Source: Gammaproteobacteria bacterium
GTDB lineage: Bacteria > Pseudomonadota > Gammaproteobacteria > Chromatiales > Sedimenticolaceae
Direction of reading: 5' to 3'
Length of the DNA stretch: 20,964 nt
NCBI GenBank assembly: GCA_020445245.1
Contig: JAGRHB010000004.1
Location: 1-20,964 of the forward strand
Shown: piece by piece, positions 1-9,772 of the stretch
How positions within the stretch are numbered: position 1 is the stretch's first letter
How the letters are laid out: the number at the start of each line of letters is the position of its first letter
The notes under the pieces: model-generated
What the model was told of the DNA's origin: nothing
Database searches by the model: none
Seen by the model: the letters and a program-made list of their open reading frames with translations, nothing else
Position numbers and translations under genes: made by a program

Positions 1-696
1 GTCCTCGTCCAGCGCTGTATCCACCAGCTCGGTGAGCGCACGCCAGCCGAGATCCCAGCCGATACGGGCCACCATCAGGCCGACCACGACGGCGGCGAGG
101 GCGTCCAGGTAACTGAACCCCAGGACGGCGCCGGCTACCCCGACCAGGACCACGACCGACGAGATCGCATCGGAGCGATGATGCCATGCATTGGCCCGCA
201 ACATGTCTGATTTCAGCCGCCGGGCGGCGGCCATCGTGTACCAGTACAGCGCCTCTTTGGCCAGAATACCGAACGCGGCAACCGCTATCGCCAGCTGGCC
301 GGGCGGGGGGCGGTCGCTTTCGAGCATGCGTTCGGCACCTGCCCAGACAATACCCAGTCCGACCAGCGCAAGCAGAATCCCCAGTCCAAGCGTGGCCGCT
401 GTTTCGAAACGGCCATGACCGTAGGGATGATCCTCGTCGGGCGCCAGCGACGCGTGGCGCGCGGCAAACCACACCAGGACATCGGACAGCAGGTCGGAGG
501 TGGTGTGAATGCCATCGGCGACCAGCGCTGCGGAATTGGCGATCAGTCCGATTACCACCTGAAGCCCTGCCAGCAACAGGTTGACGACCGCACTTACGAC
601 CGCAACCCGTCGGGTATCGCGGCCGCGTGCAGTACGTCGCTGATCGGTGACGTCGCGCTGCGTGTGCGTTGACGGATTGGCCTGCGGCATCGACAT
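1..696 (-). CDS. CDF-family cation efflux transporter, N-terminal 232 residues (3' end outside the window)
   Basis: The reverse strand is open for exactly 232 codons from ATG 696 to the window edge, so the C-terminus is missing. The family exports divalent metals (Zn, Fe, Cd, Co, Mn) from the cytoplasm by proton antiport. Several hydrophobic segments are visible, starting near residues 31-52. The family's metal-site pairs are present: H64-x3-D68 in TM2 and H172-x3-D176 in TM5. The loop motif HPYGHGRFE (90-98) is also characteristic. The N-terminal ~30 residues are polar and charged. The start is fixed by overlap: the TGA of the upstream TusA-like gene shares one base with this ATG (TGATG), which suggests translational coupling. 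An ATG two codons later is an alternative. Family is sure; metal specificity cannot be read. Confidence 0.93.
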   Translation of the reverse strand, partial: MSMPQANPSTHTQRDVTDQRRTARGRDTRRVAVVSAVVNLLLAGLQVVIGLIANSAALVADGIHTTSDLLSDVLVWFAARHASLAPDEDHPYGHGRFETAATLGLGILLALVGLGIVWAGAERMLESDRPPPGQLAIAVAAFGILAKEALYWYTMAAARRLKSDMLRANAWHHRSDAISSVVVLVGVAGAVLGFSYLDALAAVVVGLMVARIGWDLGWRALTELVDTALDED

Positions 697-944
697 CAGG
701 CCGGGTTCACCGACGGTCCGACCCGCACCGTCACGATGTACTCGGCATCACGCGTCTCGGTTCCGACGACCTCGTGCCCGTTGATTCGGCACCACGCGGG
801 AATGTCGTTCAGTGCGCCGGGATCCGTACACAAAGCGGTCAGCAGGTCGCCGGGGGACAGCGTCTCGACCTTGTCCTGTACCCGGATAACCGGCATGGGA
901 CAAAGCAAACGATGGCAATCGATGGTTTCGTGACGCGGCGGCAT
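696..944 (-). CDS. TusA/SirA-like sulfur-carrier family protein
   Basis: 82 residues. The N-terminal region has the family's CPxP signature (C15-P-M-P18), followed by the typical VIRVQDKVETLSPGD segment. In TusA the equivalent cysteine carries a persulfide that is relayed to tRNA thiolation or other sulfur pathways. Many paralogues in sulfur-oxidising bacteria serve other sulfur transfers, so I do not assign the name tusA. The gene overlaps the CDF transporter gene by one base and is probably cotranscribed with it. It diverges from the lipoprotein gene at 1025. No clear Shine-Dalgarno precedes ATG 944, and no other in-frame ATG is near. Confidence 0.88.
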   Translation of the reverse strand: MPPRHETIDCHRLLCPMPVIRVQDKVETLSPGDLLTALCTDPGALNDIPAWCRINGHEVVGTETRDAEYIVTVRVGPSVNPA

Positions 945-1024
945 AGGGGCCGCATGATACCCGAGAATCCCGGTTTACACTTGCAGGCAGGCCCGTCGTG
1001 GGGCCGCTCACCACTGGAGGACAA

Positions 1025-1333
1025 ATGGCTTCGGCTGTTCAGTTTCGCGCGCTCGTATTGATGGGCCTTGGCGGCTTGCTGGGCGGTTGCGCATCGTTCA
1101 ACGACACCGTGACGGTCGCGATCGGTGATCAGTTCGGGCTTCTCGATCTGGACCTCGGTGGCGGCGACAAGCCAACGCAGCGGTGGCGCACCGGCGAAGG
1201 GTTCGAATGCGATTTCGACGCCCGATCCGAGCGGAACTCGTGGTTCGGGCGTGAGCGCCATGTGACCGGCTCGATCCGCTGCCATCCATTGGTCACATCG
1301 GACCATGGCAGCGGCGAGGGGACTTCGCGGTAA
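1025..1333 (+). CDS. Small putative lipoprotein, function unknown
   Basis: 102 residues from ATG 1025, preceded by a GGAGG Shine-Dalgarno at 1016-1020. This start is preferred over the GTG-type start at 998 because it follows the ribosome site and leaves a standard signal peptide. The N-terminus has one Arg, then a hydrophobic core (residues 9-21) ending in the lipobox-like L-G-G-C22, so a lipidated mature protein of about 81 residues is predicted. The mature part is hydrophilic, with two further cysteines (in GFECDFD and GSIRCHP) that could form a disulfide in the periplasm. I recognise no domain. It stands alone: divergent from the TusA-like gene and convergent with the PP-loop gene 10 bases downstream. 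Confidence 0.72.
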   Translation: MASAVQFRALVLMGLGGLLGGCASFNDTVTVAIGDQFGLLDLDLGGGDKPTQRWRTGEGFECDFDARSERNSWFGRERHVTGSIRCHPLVTSDHGSGEGTSR

Positions 1334-1343
1334 GGCGCGGTGT

Positions 1344-2387
1344 TCAGATCAGCCAATCGGCTGGCATCTCATCGGCGCTCATTGGCGGCACGCGCAGCGC
1401 GCGCGTCTCACCGGAAAGCGCCCGGTATTCCAGTTCGATGAAAGGTGCGTCGCGGCCCTGGCTGTAGCGGCCGACGATGCGCGCCGCCAAGGCGACATCA
1501 TTGTCGTTCACGGTGCCATCCAGCAGCGCGAACGGACCGCCGTGGCTGGTAATCGTCAGGCTGGGGTACTGCTTGCGGTAGCCGCCAAGGAAATTGCCCT
1601 CTCCCTCCTCGCGCGCCACGATGACCTTGAAATGTGGCGCCGGGCGGATATGGCGGCCCACCTTCAGCAGCATGATGTCATCGAGTTCGTACTGGCGGGC
1701 ACCGCGTGCGTCCCACAGGTCACGCAGTTTCACGGAATAACTCTCATCCGTGAGAAAACAACAACCACCGGCCGGTTGCGCATAGTCGGAAAACCCGTAG
1801 TGCGCGGCCAGCGCCATCTGCGGTTTGCGGCTGCGACCGGAAAATCCATGCATCCGGTCACGTCGAATCCAGCCTTCACGCTCGGCCACGGTGGGCGGTA
1901 GATTCTGCGCACTCAACGGTCGCAGCAGACGATCCTCGATTCCCGACTCATGCTGCACGATCGGCATGGTCTGCTTGCGCTGTGATTTCGGGCGCTGACC
2001 GACCACCTCGCCGGTGATCACGAAATCGAAGCCCCGTTGTTCGATCCATTCGCGCGCCTTGCGCACCATAAAGATCTTGCAGTCGAGGCAGGGGTTCATG
2101 TGGGCACCGTAGCCGTGCCTGGGGTTGAACACGACGTCCTTGTACTCGTCGACAATATCCACGATATGCAGCTTGATGCCGAGTTGTTCCGCGACCCATA
2201 GTGCATTGTTGCGCTTGGGCCGTTCGCGATCCTTCTTGCGGATCGCGTGTGTGTGTCCCTCGACACAGAAACCCGTGAAAAAGTTGATGCCCTCTACATG
2301 CACCCCCTCGTCCAGAACGACCCTGGTGGCCAGCAGCGAATCGAGTCCGCCGGAGATCAGTGCGAGTGCCTTTGCTTGCTTGTTCAT
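1344..2387 (-). CDS. PP-loop ATP-pyrophosphatase, MnmA/ThiI-like (putative tRNA thiolation protein)
   Basis: 347 residues from ATG 2387. The N-terminus carries the PP-loop SGGLDS (12-17), which binds ATP and adenylates a substrate, as in the tRNA-thiolating MnmA, ThiI and TtcA. A Cys pair C100-x2-C103 sits in NPCLDCK, and another cysteine-rich motif, AGGCCFL, lies in the second half. The C-terminal ~110 residues (from about VGRHIRPAPHFKVIV) resemble the small domain found in NFACT-R_2-type PP-loop proteins. This is not canonical MnmA, which has different cysteine motifs. The open frame runs on upstream through the antisense of glyQ, but homology begins at MNKQAKALALISGG, so ATG 2387 is chosen. 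The ATG has no strong Shine-Dalgarno. Substrate unknown. Confidence 0.85.
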   Translation of the reverse strand: MNKQAKALALISGGLDSLLATRVVLDEGVHVEGINFFTGFCVEGHTHAIRKKDRERPKRNNALWVAEQLGIKLHIVDIVDEYKDVVFNPRHGYGAHMNPCLDCKIFMVRKAREWIEQRGFDFVITGEVVGQRPKSQRKQTMPIVQHESGIEDRLLRPLSAQNLPPTVAEREGWIRRDRMHGFSGRSRKPQMALAAHYGFSDYAQPAGGCCFLTDESYSVKLRDLWDARGARQYELDDIMLLKVGRHIRPAPHFKVIVAREEGEGNFLGGYRKQYPSLTITSHGGPFALLDGTVNDNDVALAARIVGRYSQGRDAPFIELEYRALSGETRALRVPPMSADEMPADWLI

Positions 2388-2495
2388 CTGGTGTGCGGTG
2401 GCGACGAAAAGCGCGACATTATAAGGATAGACGGCGGTCGCGGTTGTATACTTACGGGCTTTTAGCGAGTAGCGAGCCCCCACGGATTTTCGACC
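2388..2495. promoter_or_regulatory. Divergent promoter region between the PP-loop gene and glyQ
   Basis: A perfect TATAAT lies on the minus strand at 2423-2418, about 30 bases upstream of the PP-loop gene start. On the plus strand TATACT at 2447-2452 could be the -10 of glyQ, 43 bases before its ATG. Neither has a convincing -35 hexamer at standard spacing, so these are candidates only. Confidence 0.4.
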
Positions 2496-3422
2496 ATGAG
2501 CAACGCGCCGGATGTTTCCACCTTTCAGGGCCTGATCTTCGCCCTGCAAAAATACTGGGCCGAGCAGGGCTGTGCGATCCTGCAACCTTACGACATGGAG
2601 ATGGGGGCCGGGACCTTCCATACCGCCACCTTTCTGCGGTCGATCGGCCCGGAGCCATGGAATGCTGCCTATGTGCAGCCCTCGCGGCGGCCGACCGACG
2701 GCCGCTACGGCGAGAATCCCAACCGGCTTCAGCACTACTACCAGTTCCAGGTGGCGATGAAGCCCTCTCCGAAAGATATCCAGGAGCTGTACCTGGGATC
2801 GCTGAAGATGATGGGGATAGACCCGCTGGTGCACGACATCCGCTTTGTCGAGGACAACTGGGAGTCCCCGACGCTGGGCGCCTGGGGACTCGGCTGGGAG
2901 GTCTGGCTCAACGGGATGGAAGTCACGCAGTTCACCTATTTCCAGCAGGTCGGGGGACTGGACTGCCGGCCGGTTACCGGCGAGATCACCTATGGCCTTG
3001 AACGCATCGCGATGTACCTGCAGGGCGTCGAGTCGGTTTTCGATCTGGTGTGGACGGTCGGACCACAGGGTCCCGTGACCTATCGTGATGTGTTTCATCA
3101 GAACGAGGTCGAGCAGTCGGCCTACAACTTCGAACACGCCGACGTGGATTTCCTGTTTACGCTGTTCGATCAGTGCGAGAAGGACTCGACGCGCCTGATC
3201 GAGGCGGGTCTGCCGTTGCCGGCATATGAGCAGGTGCTCAAGGCGTCGCATGCGTTCAACCTGCTCGACGCGCGCCACGCGATCTCCGTCACCGAGCGCC
3301 AACGCTTCATCCTTCGGGTCCGCACGCTGGCGCGGGCGGTCGCACAGGCCTATTACGATGCCCGTGAGGCACTGGGCTTCCCGATGGTCGGCGCCGGCGA
3401 GAAGGAGGTGGTCAATGGCTGA
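2496..3422 (+). CDS. glyQ: Glycyl-tRNA synthetase alpha subunit
   Basis: 308 residues, close to the ~303 usual for GlyQ of the alpha2-beta2 class II enzyme, which charges tRNA-Gly in the cytoplasm. The sequence is nearly canonical from the first residues: the [18 protein letters not shown] start, the [19 protein letters not shown] segment, the [16 protein letters not shown] motif 2 region, and [12 protein letters not shown] in motif 3. The catalytic site for glycine activation lies in this subunit. The 3' end overlaps glyS by 8 bases, as expected for subunits made in fixed ratio. It is the first gene of a plus-strand cluster running to plsC. Confidence 0.99.
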   Translation: MSNAPDVSTFQGLIFALQKYWAEQGCAILQPYDMEMGAGTFHTATFLRSIGPEPWNAAYVQPSRRPTDGRYGENPNRLQHYYQFQVAMKPSPKDIQELYLGSLKMMGIDPLVHDIRFVEDNWESPTLGAWGLGWEVWLNGMEVTQFTYFQQVGGLDCRPVTGEITYGLERIAMYLQGVESVFDLVWTVGPQGPVTYRDVFHQNEVEQSAYNFEHADVDFLFTLFDQCEKDSTRLIEAGLPLPAYEQVLKASHAFNLLDARHAISVTERQRFILRVRTLARAVAQAYYDAREALGFPMVGAGEKEVVNG

Positions 3423-5502
3423 CGACAAGATCAAGACGGCCAACCTGCTGTTCGAGCTGGGCACCGAAGAGCTGCCACCGGTGGCACTCAAGCGTCTCGC
3501 CGCGTCGCTCACACAGGAATTCCTCAGGGGTCTCGACGATGTCGCGCTGACACATGGCGAAGTGACCACTTACTGCGCGCCGCGTCGGCTGGCGCTGCTG
3601 GTGCTTGACTGCGCCCTGGCGCAGCCGGACCGTCATGTCGAGCGACGCGGACCCGCTTTGGCCGCCGCCTTTGGAGAAGACGGCAAACCGACCAAGGCAG
3701 CCGAGGGCTTTGCACGGTCATGCGGCGTCAGCAGCGATCAATTGCAGACACTGGAGACCGACAAGGGCAGCTGGCTGGTCTACAACGTCCATCAGCCCGG
3801 TCAGCGCGCGGCAGAGTTGCTGCCGGCGATCGCCGAGAACGCATTGAATCGGCTTCCGATCCCCAAGCGCATGCGCTGGGGTGATTCCGATGCACAATTC
3901 GTTCGCCCGGTTCATTGGCTGGTATACCTGCACGGCGACCAGGTCGTCCCCTGCACGCTGCTGGATGCCGAAGCCGGCAACAAGACCTACGGCCACCGCT
4001 TTCACCACCCGCAGGCGATCACGCTCTACAACCCCGAGGACTATTCAGAGGTCTTGGAATCTCTGGGGAAAGTAATTGCTCACTTTGACAAACGCCGCAC
4101 GCGCATAAGGGAGCAGGTGCTTGTCGCAGCCAAGGCCTTGGGGGGGCGACCGGACCTCGACGACCAGCTGTTGGACGAGGTAACAGCGCTCAACGAGTGG
4201 CCGGTCCCGATCACAGGCGCATTCGAGCAGCGCTTCCTTGCCGTGCCGCAGGAGGCCCTCGTCGCAACGATGAAGGGCAATCAAAAATATTTTCCTGTGT
4301 TCGACAACGACGGCAGGTTGATGAACCACTTCATCACCATCGCCAACATCGAGAGCAAGCAGCCGGACGTAATCCGGCAGGGCAATGAGCGTGTCGTGCG
4401 GCCACGCCTGGCCGACGCAATGTTCTTCTGGGAGCAGGACGGCAAAAGACGTCTCGAGGATCATCAGCCCAAGCTGGCACATGTGGTGTTCCAGAAAGAT
4501 CTGGGCAGCATGCGCGAGAAGTCCGCTCGGGTCGCGACCCTGGCTGCTCATGTCGCCGACAAGATCGGTGGCGATCCGGCACTGGCGCTGCGGGCCGGCG
4601 AACTCAGCCGCTGTGACCTTATGACCGATATGGTGTTTGAGTTCCCGGAGATGCAGGGGGTCATGGGCCGGTACCAGGCACTGCGGGATGGCGAACCGGC
4701 CGAACTCGCGCAGGCGATGGACGAATTCTATATGCCGCGTTTTTCGGGTGACCGGCTCCCACAGACCCGTACCGGCATCGCGATATCGTTGGCCGAAAAG
4801 CTGGACACCCTGGTTGGAATCTTCGGTATCGGTATGAAGCCGACCGGCGACAAGGACCCATTTGCGTTGCGCCGCGCTGCGCTGGGCGCGCTGCGTATCC
4901 TGCGTGAGCATGCGCTGCCGCTTAACCTCAAGGCATTGCTCGGCGAGGCGGAGACGCAGCTGCAGGACAAATTGACCGAAACCGCAGTAGCCGACCTGGT
5001 GTACGGGTTCATGATAGAGCGTCTCAGGGGCCTGTACAGCGACTCTGGTACCAGCCAGGACGTGTTCGATGCAGTGGCCGCGGTTTCGCCGCTTTCGGTC
5101 GCGGACTTCGAACACCGGGTGCGTGCCGTTACCGATTTTCGGTCGCTGCCGGAGGCCGAGGCATTGGCCGCAGCCAACAAGCGCATCGGCAACATCCTGA
5201 AAAAGGCGGACCAGGAAATTCCGGCCACGGTCGATCCCGACCTGTTTGAACTGACCGCAGAGAAGGTACTGTTCGACCAGGTGCAGGCAGTTGCCGCACT
5301 GACAGCGCCGCTTATTGGCGACGCCAACTACGGTGCCACGCTTCAGGCGCTCAGTCGGCTGCGCGTCGCCGTGGACCAGTTCTTCGACGATGTGATGGTG
5401 ATGGCGGAAAAGCCGAGTGTGCGCGCGAATCGGTTGGCACTGTTGTTGTCGCTGTCGCACCAGTTCCTTCAGGTGGCCGATGTCTCACTGCTGCAGGCCT
5501 GA
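3415..5502 (+). CDS. glyS: Glycyl-tRNA synthetase beta subunit
   Basis: 695 residues, matching the ~690 typical of GlyS. The start is ATG 3415, preceded by GGAGGT at 3404-3409 within glyQ; the longer open frame upstream reads the wrong frame of glyQ. The N-terminus [12 protein letters not shown] is the family signature, and the QFVRPVHWL and [10 protein letters not shown] segments are typical. The C-terminal part (KRIGNILKK onward) is the DALR-like anticodon-binding region. The beta subunit recognises tRNA-Gly and is needed for aminoacylation by GlyQ. It overlaps glyQ by 8 bases and is followed 3 bases later by the MazG-like gene. Confidence 0.99.
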   Translation: MADDKIKTANLLFELGTEELPPVALKRLAASLTQEFLRGLDDVALTHGEVTTYCAPRRLALLVLDCALAQPDRHVERRGPALAAAFGEDGKPTKAAEGFARSCGVSSDQLQTLETDKGSWLVYNVHQPGQRAAELLPAIAENALNRLPIPKRMRWGDSDAQFVRPVHWLVYLHGDQVVPCTLLDAEAGNKTYGHRFHHPQAITLYNPEDYSEVLESLGKVIAHFDKRRTRIREQVLVAAKALGGRPDLDDQLLDEVTALNEWPVPITGAFEQRFLAVPQEALVATMKGNQKYFPVFDNDGRLMNHFITIANIESKQPDVIRQGNERVVRPRLADAMFFWEQDGKRRLEDHQPKLAHVVFQKDLGSMREKSARVATLAAHVADKIGGDPALALRAGELSRCDLMTDMVFEFPEMQGVMGRYQALRDGEPAELAQAMDEFYMPRFSGDRLPQTRTGIAISLAEKLDTLVGIFGIGMKPTGDKDPFALRRAALGALRILREHALPLNLKALLGEAETQLQDKLTETAVADLVYGFMIERLRGLYSDSGTSQDVFDAVAAVSPLSVADFEHRVRAVTDFRSLPEAEALAAANKRIGNILKKADQEIPATVDPDLFELTAEKVLFDQVQAVAALTAPLIGDANYGATLQALSRLRVAVDQFFDDVMVMAEKPSVRANRLALLLSLSHQFLQVADVSLLQA

Positions 5503-5505
5503 GGG

Positions 5506-5847
5506 ATGAAACCCGATAGCGATTCCTGGGACGTGATGATGGCCGCGGTGCAGGCGTTTCACGACAAGCACGATTTTCGCAATACCGGTGGCGAGGAGCT
5601 CGCGTACCGCGTGGCCTTGATGGCGGAAGAACTCGGCGAGATCTCGGCCTGCGTGACCAAGGGAAGAAGCCGCGAGGCCCTGGCGGAAGAGGTGGCGGAT
5701 CTGTTGATCCTGGTAATGGGTACCGACATCGCCGCCGGGTTGGAACTCAAAGCGGCCTTCTGGTCGAAAATCGAAAAGTTGATGCAGCGCGATGCCCGGA
5801 TGATCGGCGGCCGAATCCGTGTGTCTGAATTCCGCGACGCTGACTAG
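5506..5847 (+). CDS. MazG-like nucleotide pyrophosphohydrolase
   Basis: 113 residues. The all-alpha NTP-pyrophosphatase signature is clear: E41-E42-x2-E45 in MAEELGEIS, and E62-x2-D65 in LAEEVADLLILV. These acidic residues bind the Mg ions used to split nucleoside triphosphates into monophosphate and pyrophosphate. The protein is a single short domain, unlike two-domain MazG, so the substrate (house-cleaning of non-canonical nucleotides, or dCTP/dUTP-like) cannot be read. The ATG lies 3 bases after the glyS stop, so it is almost certainly cotranscribed with glyQS. In Pseudomonas another small gene occupies this place. Confidence 0.88.
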   Translation: MKPDSDSWDVMMAAVQAFHDKHDFRNTGGEELAYRVALMAEELGEISACVTKGRSREALAEEVADLLILVMGTDIAAGLELKAAFWSKIEKLMQRDARMIGGRIRVSEFRDAD

Positions 5848-5880
5848 GACGCGCTGGCTCGACCCGCTTATTATCCGCCT

Positions 5881-6399
5881 ATGAACAGGTTGCCCAAGCT
5901 GGTGATTCTCGAAAGCGCCACCGTGGTGTCGGATGATGTCGCGGGCACCGGCATCGCGAGCACCGACGGCTGGCCCGCCGTGCCCGGCAGTCTGGAGTCG
6001 ATCGCTCGCTTGAATCACGCTGGCGTGACTGTGGCGATAGTGAGTAATCACCTATCGAACAGCGCCGGCGCCGTGTCCTGGGACGAAGTCAACCGTGCCC
6101 ATGCGCGGTTTCACCATGCCCTGGCGCGTTGCGGCGGGCACGTTGACGGTATTTTTTTCTGCCCGCATGGTCCTGACGAACGCTGCGAATGTCGATTACC
6201 GGCACCTGGCCTGTTGCGGTCAATCAGCCTGCGCTTCAACGTGCCACTCCAGGGAGTGATATTTTTTTGCCGCAGCGACGATGGTCGAAATGCCGCGGTC
6301 GCGGCCAGGGCCATACCGGTGATGATCGGTAGTGGTGACCCGTTTCAGGACCTGTCGGGTGCGGTGGATTGGCTGTTTTCCGGGAGCCCGGTTGCGTGA
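5881..6399 (+). CDS. GmhB-like HAD-family protein with catalytic residues lost
   Basis: 172 residues, in the chromosomal position normally held by gmhB (D,D-heptose 1,7-bisphosphate 7-phosphatase). The GmhB zinc-binding pattern is intact: C94-x-H96 (FFCPH) and C102-x-C104 (CEC). The phosphatase motifs are not. The nucleophile segment normally reads LDRDG; here it is L-E11-S-A13-T, replacing both catalytic aspartates. The VTNQSG motif II is VSNHLS. The lysine after the CxC motif (CRKP) is leucine (CRLP). The VGDK acidic motif IV reads FCRSDD. The frame is intact and codon use is like its neighbours, so this looks like a retained non-phosphatase paralogue rather than random decay. It overlaps plsC by 4 bases (GTGA). 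No Shine-Dalgarno is visible before ATG 5881, the only in-frame ATG. Confidence 0.85.
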   Translation: MNRLPKLVILESATVVSDDVAGTGIASTDGWPAVPGSLESIARLNHAGVTVAIVSNHLSNSAGAVSWDEVNRAHARFHHALARCGGHVDGIFFCPHGPDERCECRLPAPGLLRSISLRFNVPLQGVIFFCRSDDGRNAAVAARAIPVMIGSGDPFQDLSGAVDWLFSGSPVA

Positions 6400-7118
6400 T
6401 ACTGATCCGCTCGGTGATCTATTTCATGGCGATGGTGCTCAGCACCGTGGTGTTTGGCCTGGCGATCGGGCTTTTCGGATGGTTCCTGCCGGCGCGTTTC
6501 GCAGACGTCCTCGCTACCCGATGGGGGCTGCTCAATCTGTGGCTGCAACGGGTGCTCTGTGGGTTGCGTTACGAGGTCGAGGGTATCGAGAACCTGCCCG
6601 ACGGGCCTTGTATCGTGATGGCCAAACACCAGTCGACTTGGGAGACCATCGGTCTGCGGGGATTGATGCAACCGGCACAATCCTGGGTGCTGAAGAAGGA
6701 ACTCATGCAGCTTCCGATTTTTGGCTGGGGGCTGCGGCTCGCGCGATCCATACCGATCGACCGCTCCGCGGGACGCCGTGCGGTGCTCAAGGTGGTCGAA
6801 GACGGCAAGGCCCGTCTTGCCGAGGGCCGCTACGTGGTGATCTTTCCCGAAGGTACCAGGACAGCGCCCGGCGAACGTCGCAAATACGGTATGGGGGGGG
6901 GCGTGCTGGCAGAACGCAGTGGTGCCCAGGTGATTCCGATCGCTCACAATGCCGGCGTCTTTTGGCGCAGAAGGGGTGTGAAGAAGTATCCCGGGACCAT
7001 CCGTGTGGTGATAGGACCTGCCATCAGTAGCGACGGCAAGAAAGCGGCCAAGATCATGCACGAGGTCGAACACTGGATAGAAGCTGAACAGGAAAAGCTT
7101 CCTAAATCAGTGCACTAA
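6396..7118 (+). CDS. plsC: 1-acyl-sn-glycerol-3-phosphate acyltransferase (PlsC-like)
   Basis: 240 residues from GTG 6396, which overlaps the gmhB-like stop (GTGA), has a GGGAG at 6382-6386, and leaves a short N-terminus before the membrane helix as in relatives. An ATG at 6369 would add nine residues. The protein has an N-terminal transmembrane segment (about residues 3-32). The acyltransferase motif H78-x4-E83 (KHQSTWE) follows; this subfamily has Glu where classic PlsC has Asp. FPEGTR is at 150-155. It should acylate lysophosphatidate to phosphatidate at the inner membrane. Position next to gyrB matches the pseudomonad lptA/plsC-like gene, so a specialised lysophospholipid acyltransferase role is also possible. 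Confidence 0.92.
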   Translation: MILIRSVIYFMAMVLSTVVFGLAIGLFGWFLPARFADVLATRWGLLNLWLQRVLCGLRYEVEGIENLPDGPCIVMAKHQSTWETIGLRGLMQPAQSWVLKKELMQLPIFGWGLRLARSIPIDRSAGRRAVLKVVEDGKARLAEGRYVVIFPEGTRTAPGERRKYGMGGGVLAERSGAQVIPIAHNAGVFWRRRGVKKYPGTIRVVIGPAISSDGKKAAKIMHEVEHWIEAEQEKLPKSVH

Positions 7119-7288
7119 ACGTAAGTGTTTGCTTACTGACGAAATTCCGGCCCAAGCAAGCCAGGCACTTGCTGAGCCAAAGGCTCTGCTCTCCGTGAAA
7201 AGAACGATTCGTCTGTGTGCTGTGGATAACCCTGTGGATCAATTCACCATGGGCCGGTCTGGTGATGCTACCTTGACGCTACACCGGT
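7119..7288. other. Convergent intergenic region between plsC and gyrB, with hairpins
   Basis: No gene is seen here. Three short perfect stems occur: GTAAG/CTTAC at 7121-7136, AGCAAG/CTTGCT at 7155-7173, and GAGCC/GGCTC with an AAA loop at 7174-7186. The last two abut each other. None is followed by a T-tract on either strand, so intrinsic termination is not supported; they may still protect 3' ends of the two converging transcripts. Two DnaA boxes follow. Confidence 0.45.
7221..7241 (-). promoter_or_regulatory. Pair of DnaA boxes beyond the 3' end of gyrB
   Basis: TGTGGATAA at 7221-7229 is the exact reverse complement of the consensus TTATCCACA. TGTGGATCA at 7233-7241 matches 8 of 9. Both have the same orientation with start-to-start spacing of 12 bases. 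They lie in a non-coding convergent gap about 6.5 kb from the dnaA region boxes. Confidence 0.65.

Positions 7289-9772
<2,484 letters not shown>

Noticed and set aside
2388..3569. Long open frame on the minus strand continuing the PP-loop gene upstream through glyQ
   Set aside because: It is the antisense of highly conserved glyQ/glyS sequence, has no domain, and PP-loop homology starts only at 2387. High GC makes such open antisense frames common.
4045..5460. 471-codon antisense frame across glyS
   Set aside because: Lies entirely within glyS, low-complexity composition, no recognisable motif; GC-driven shadow.
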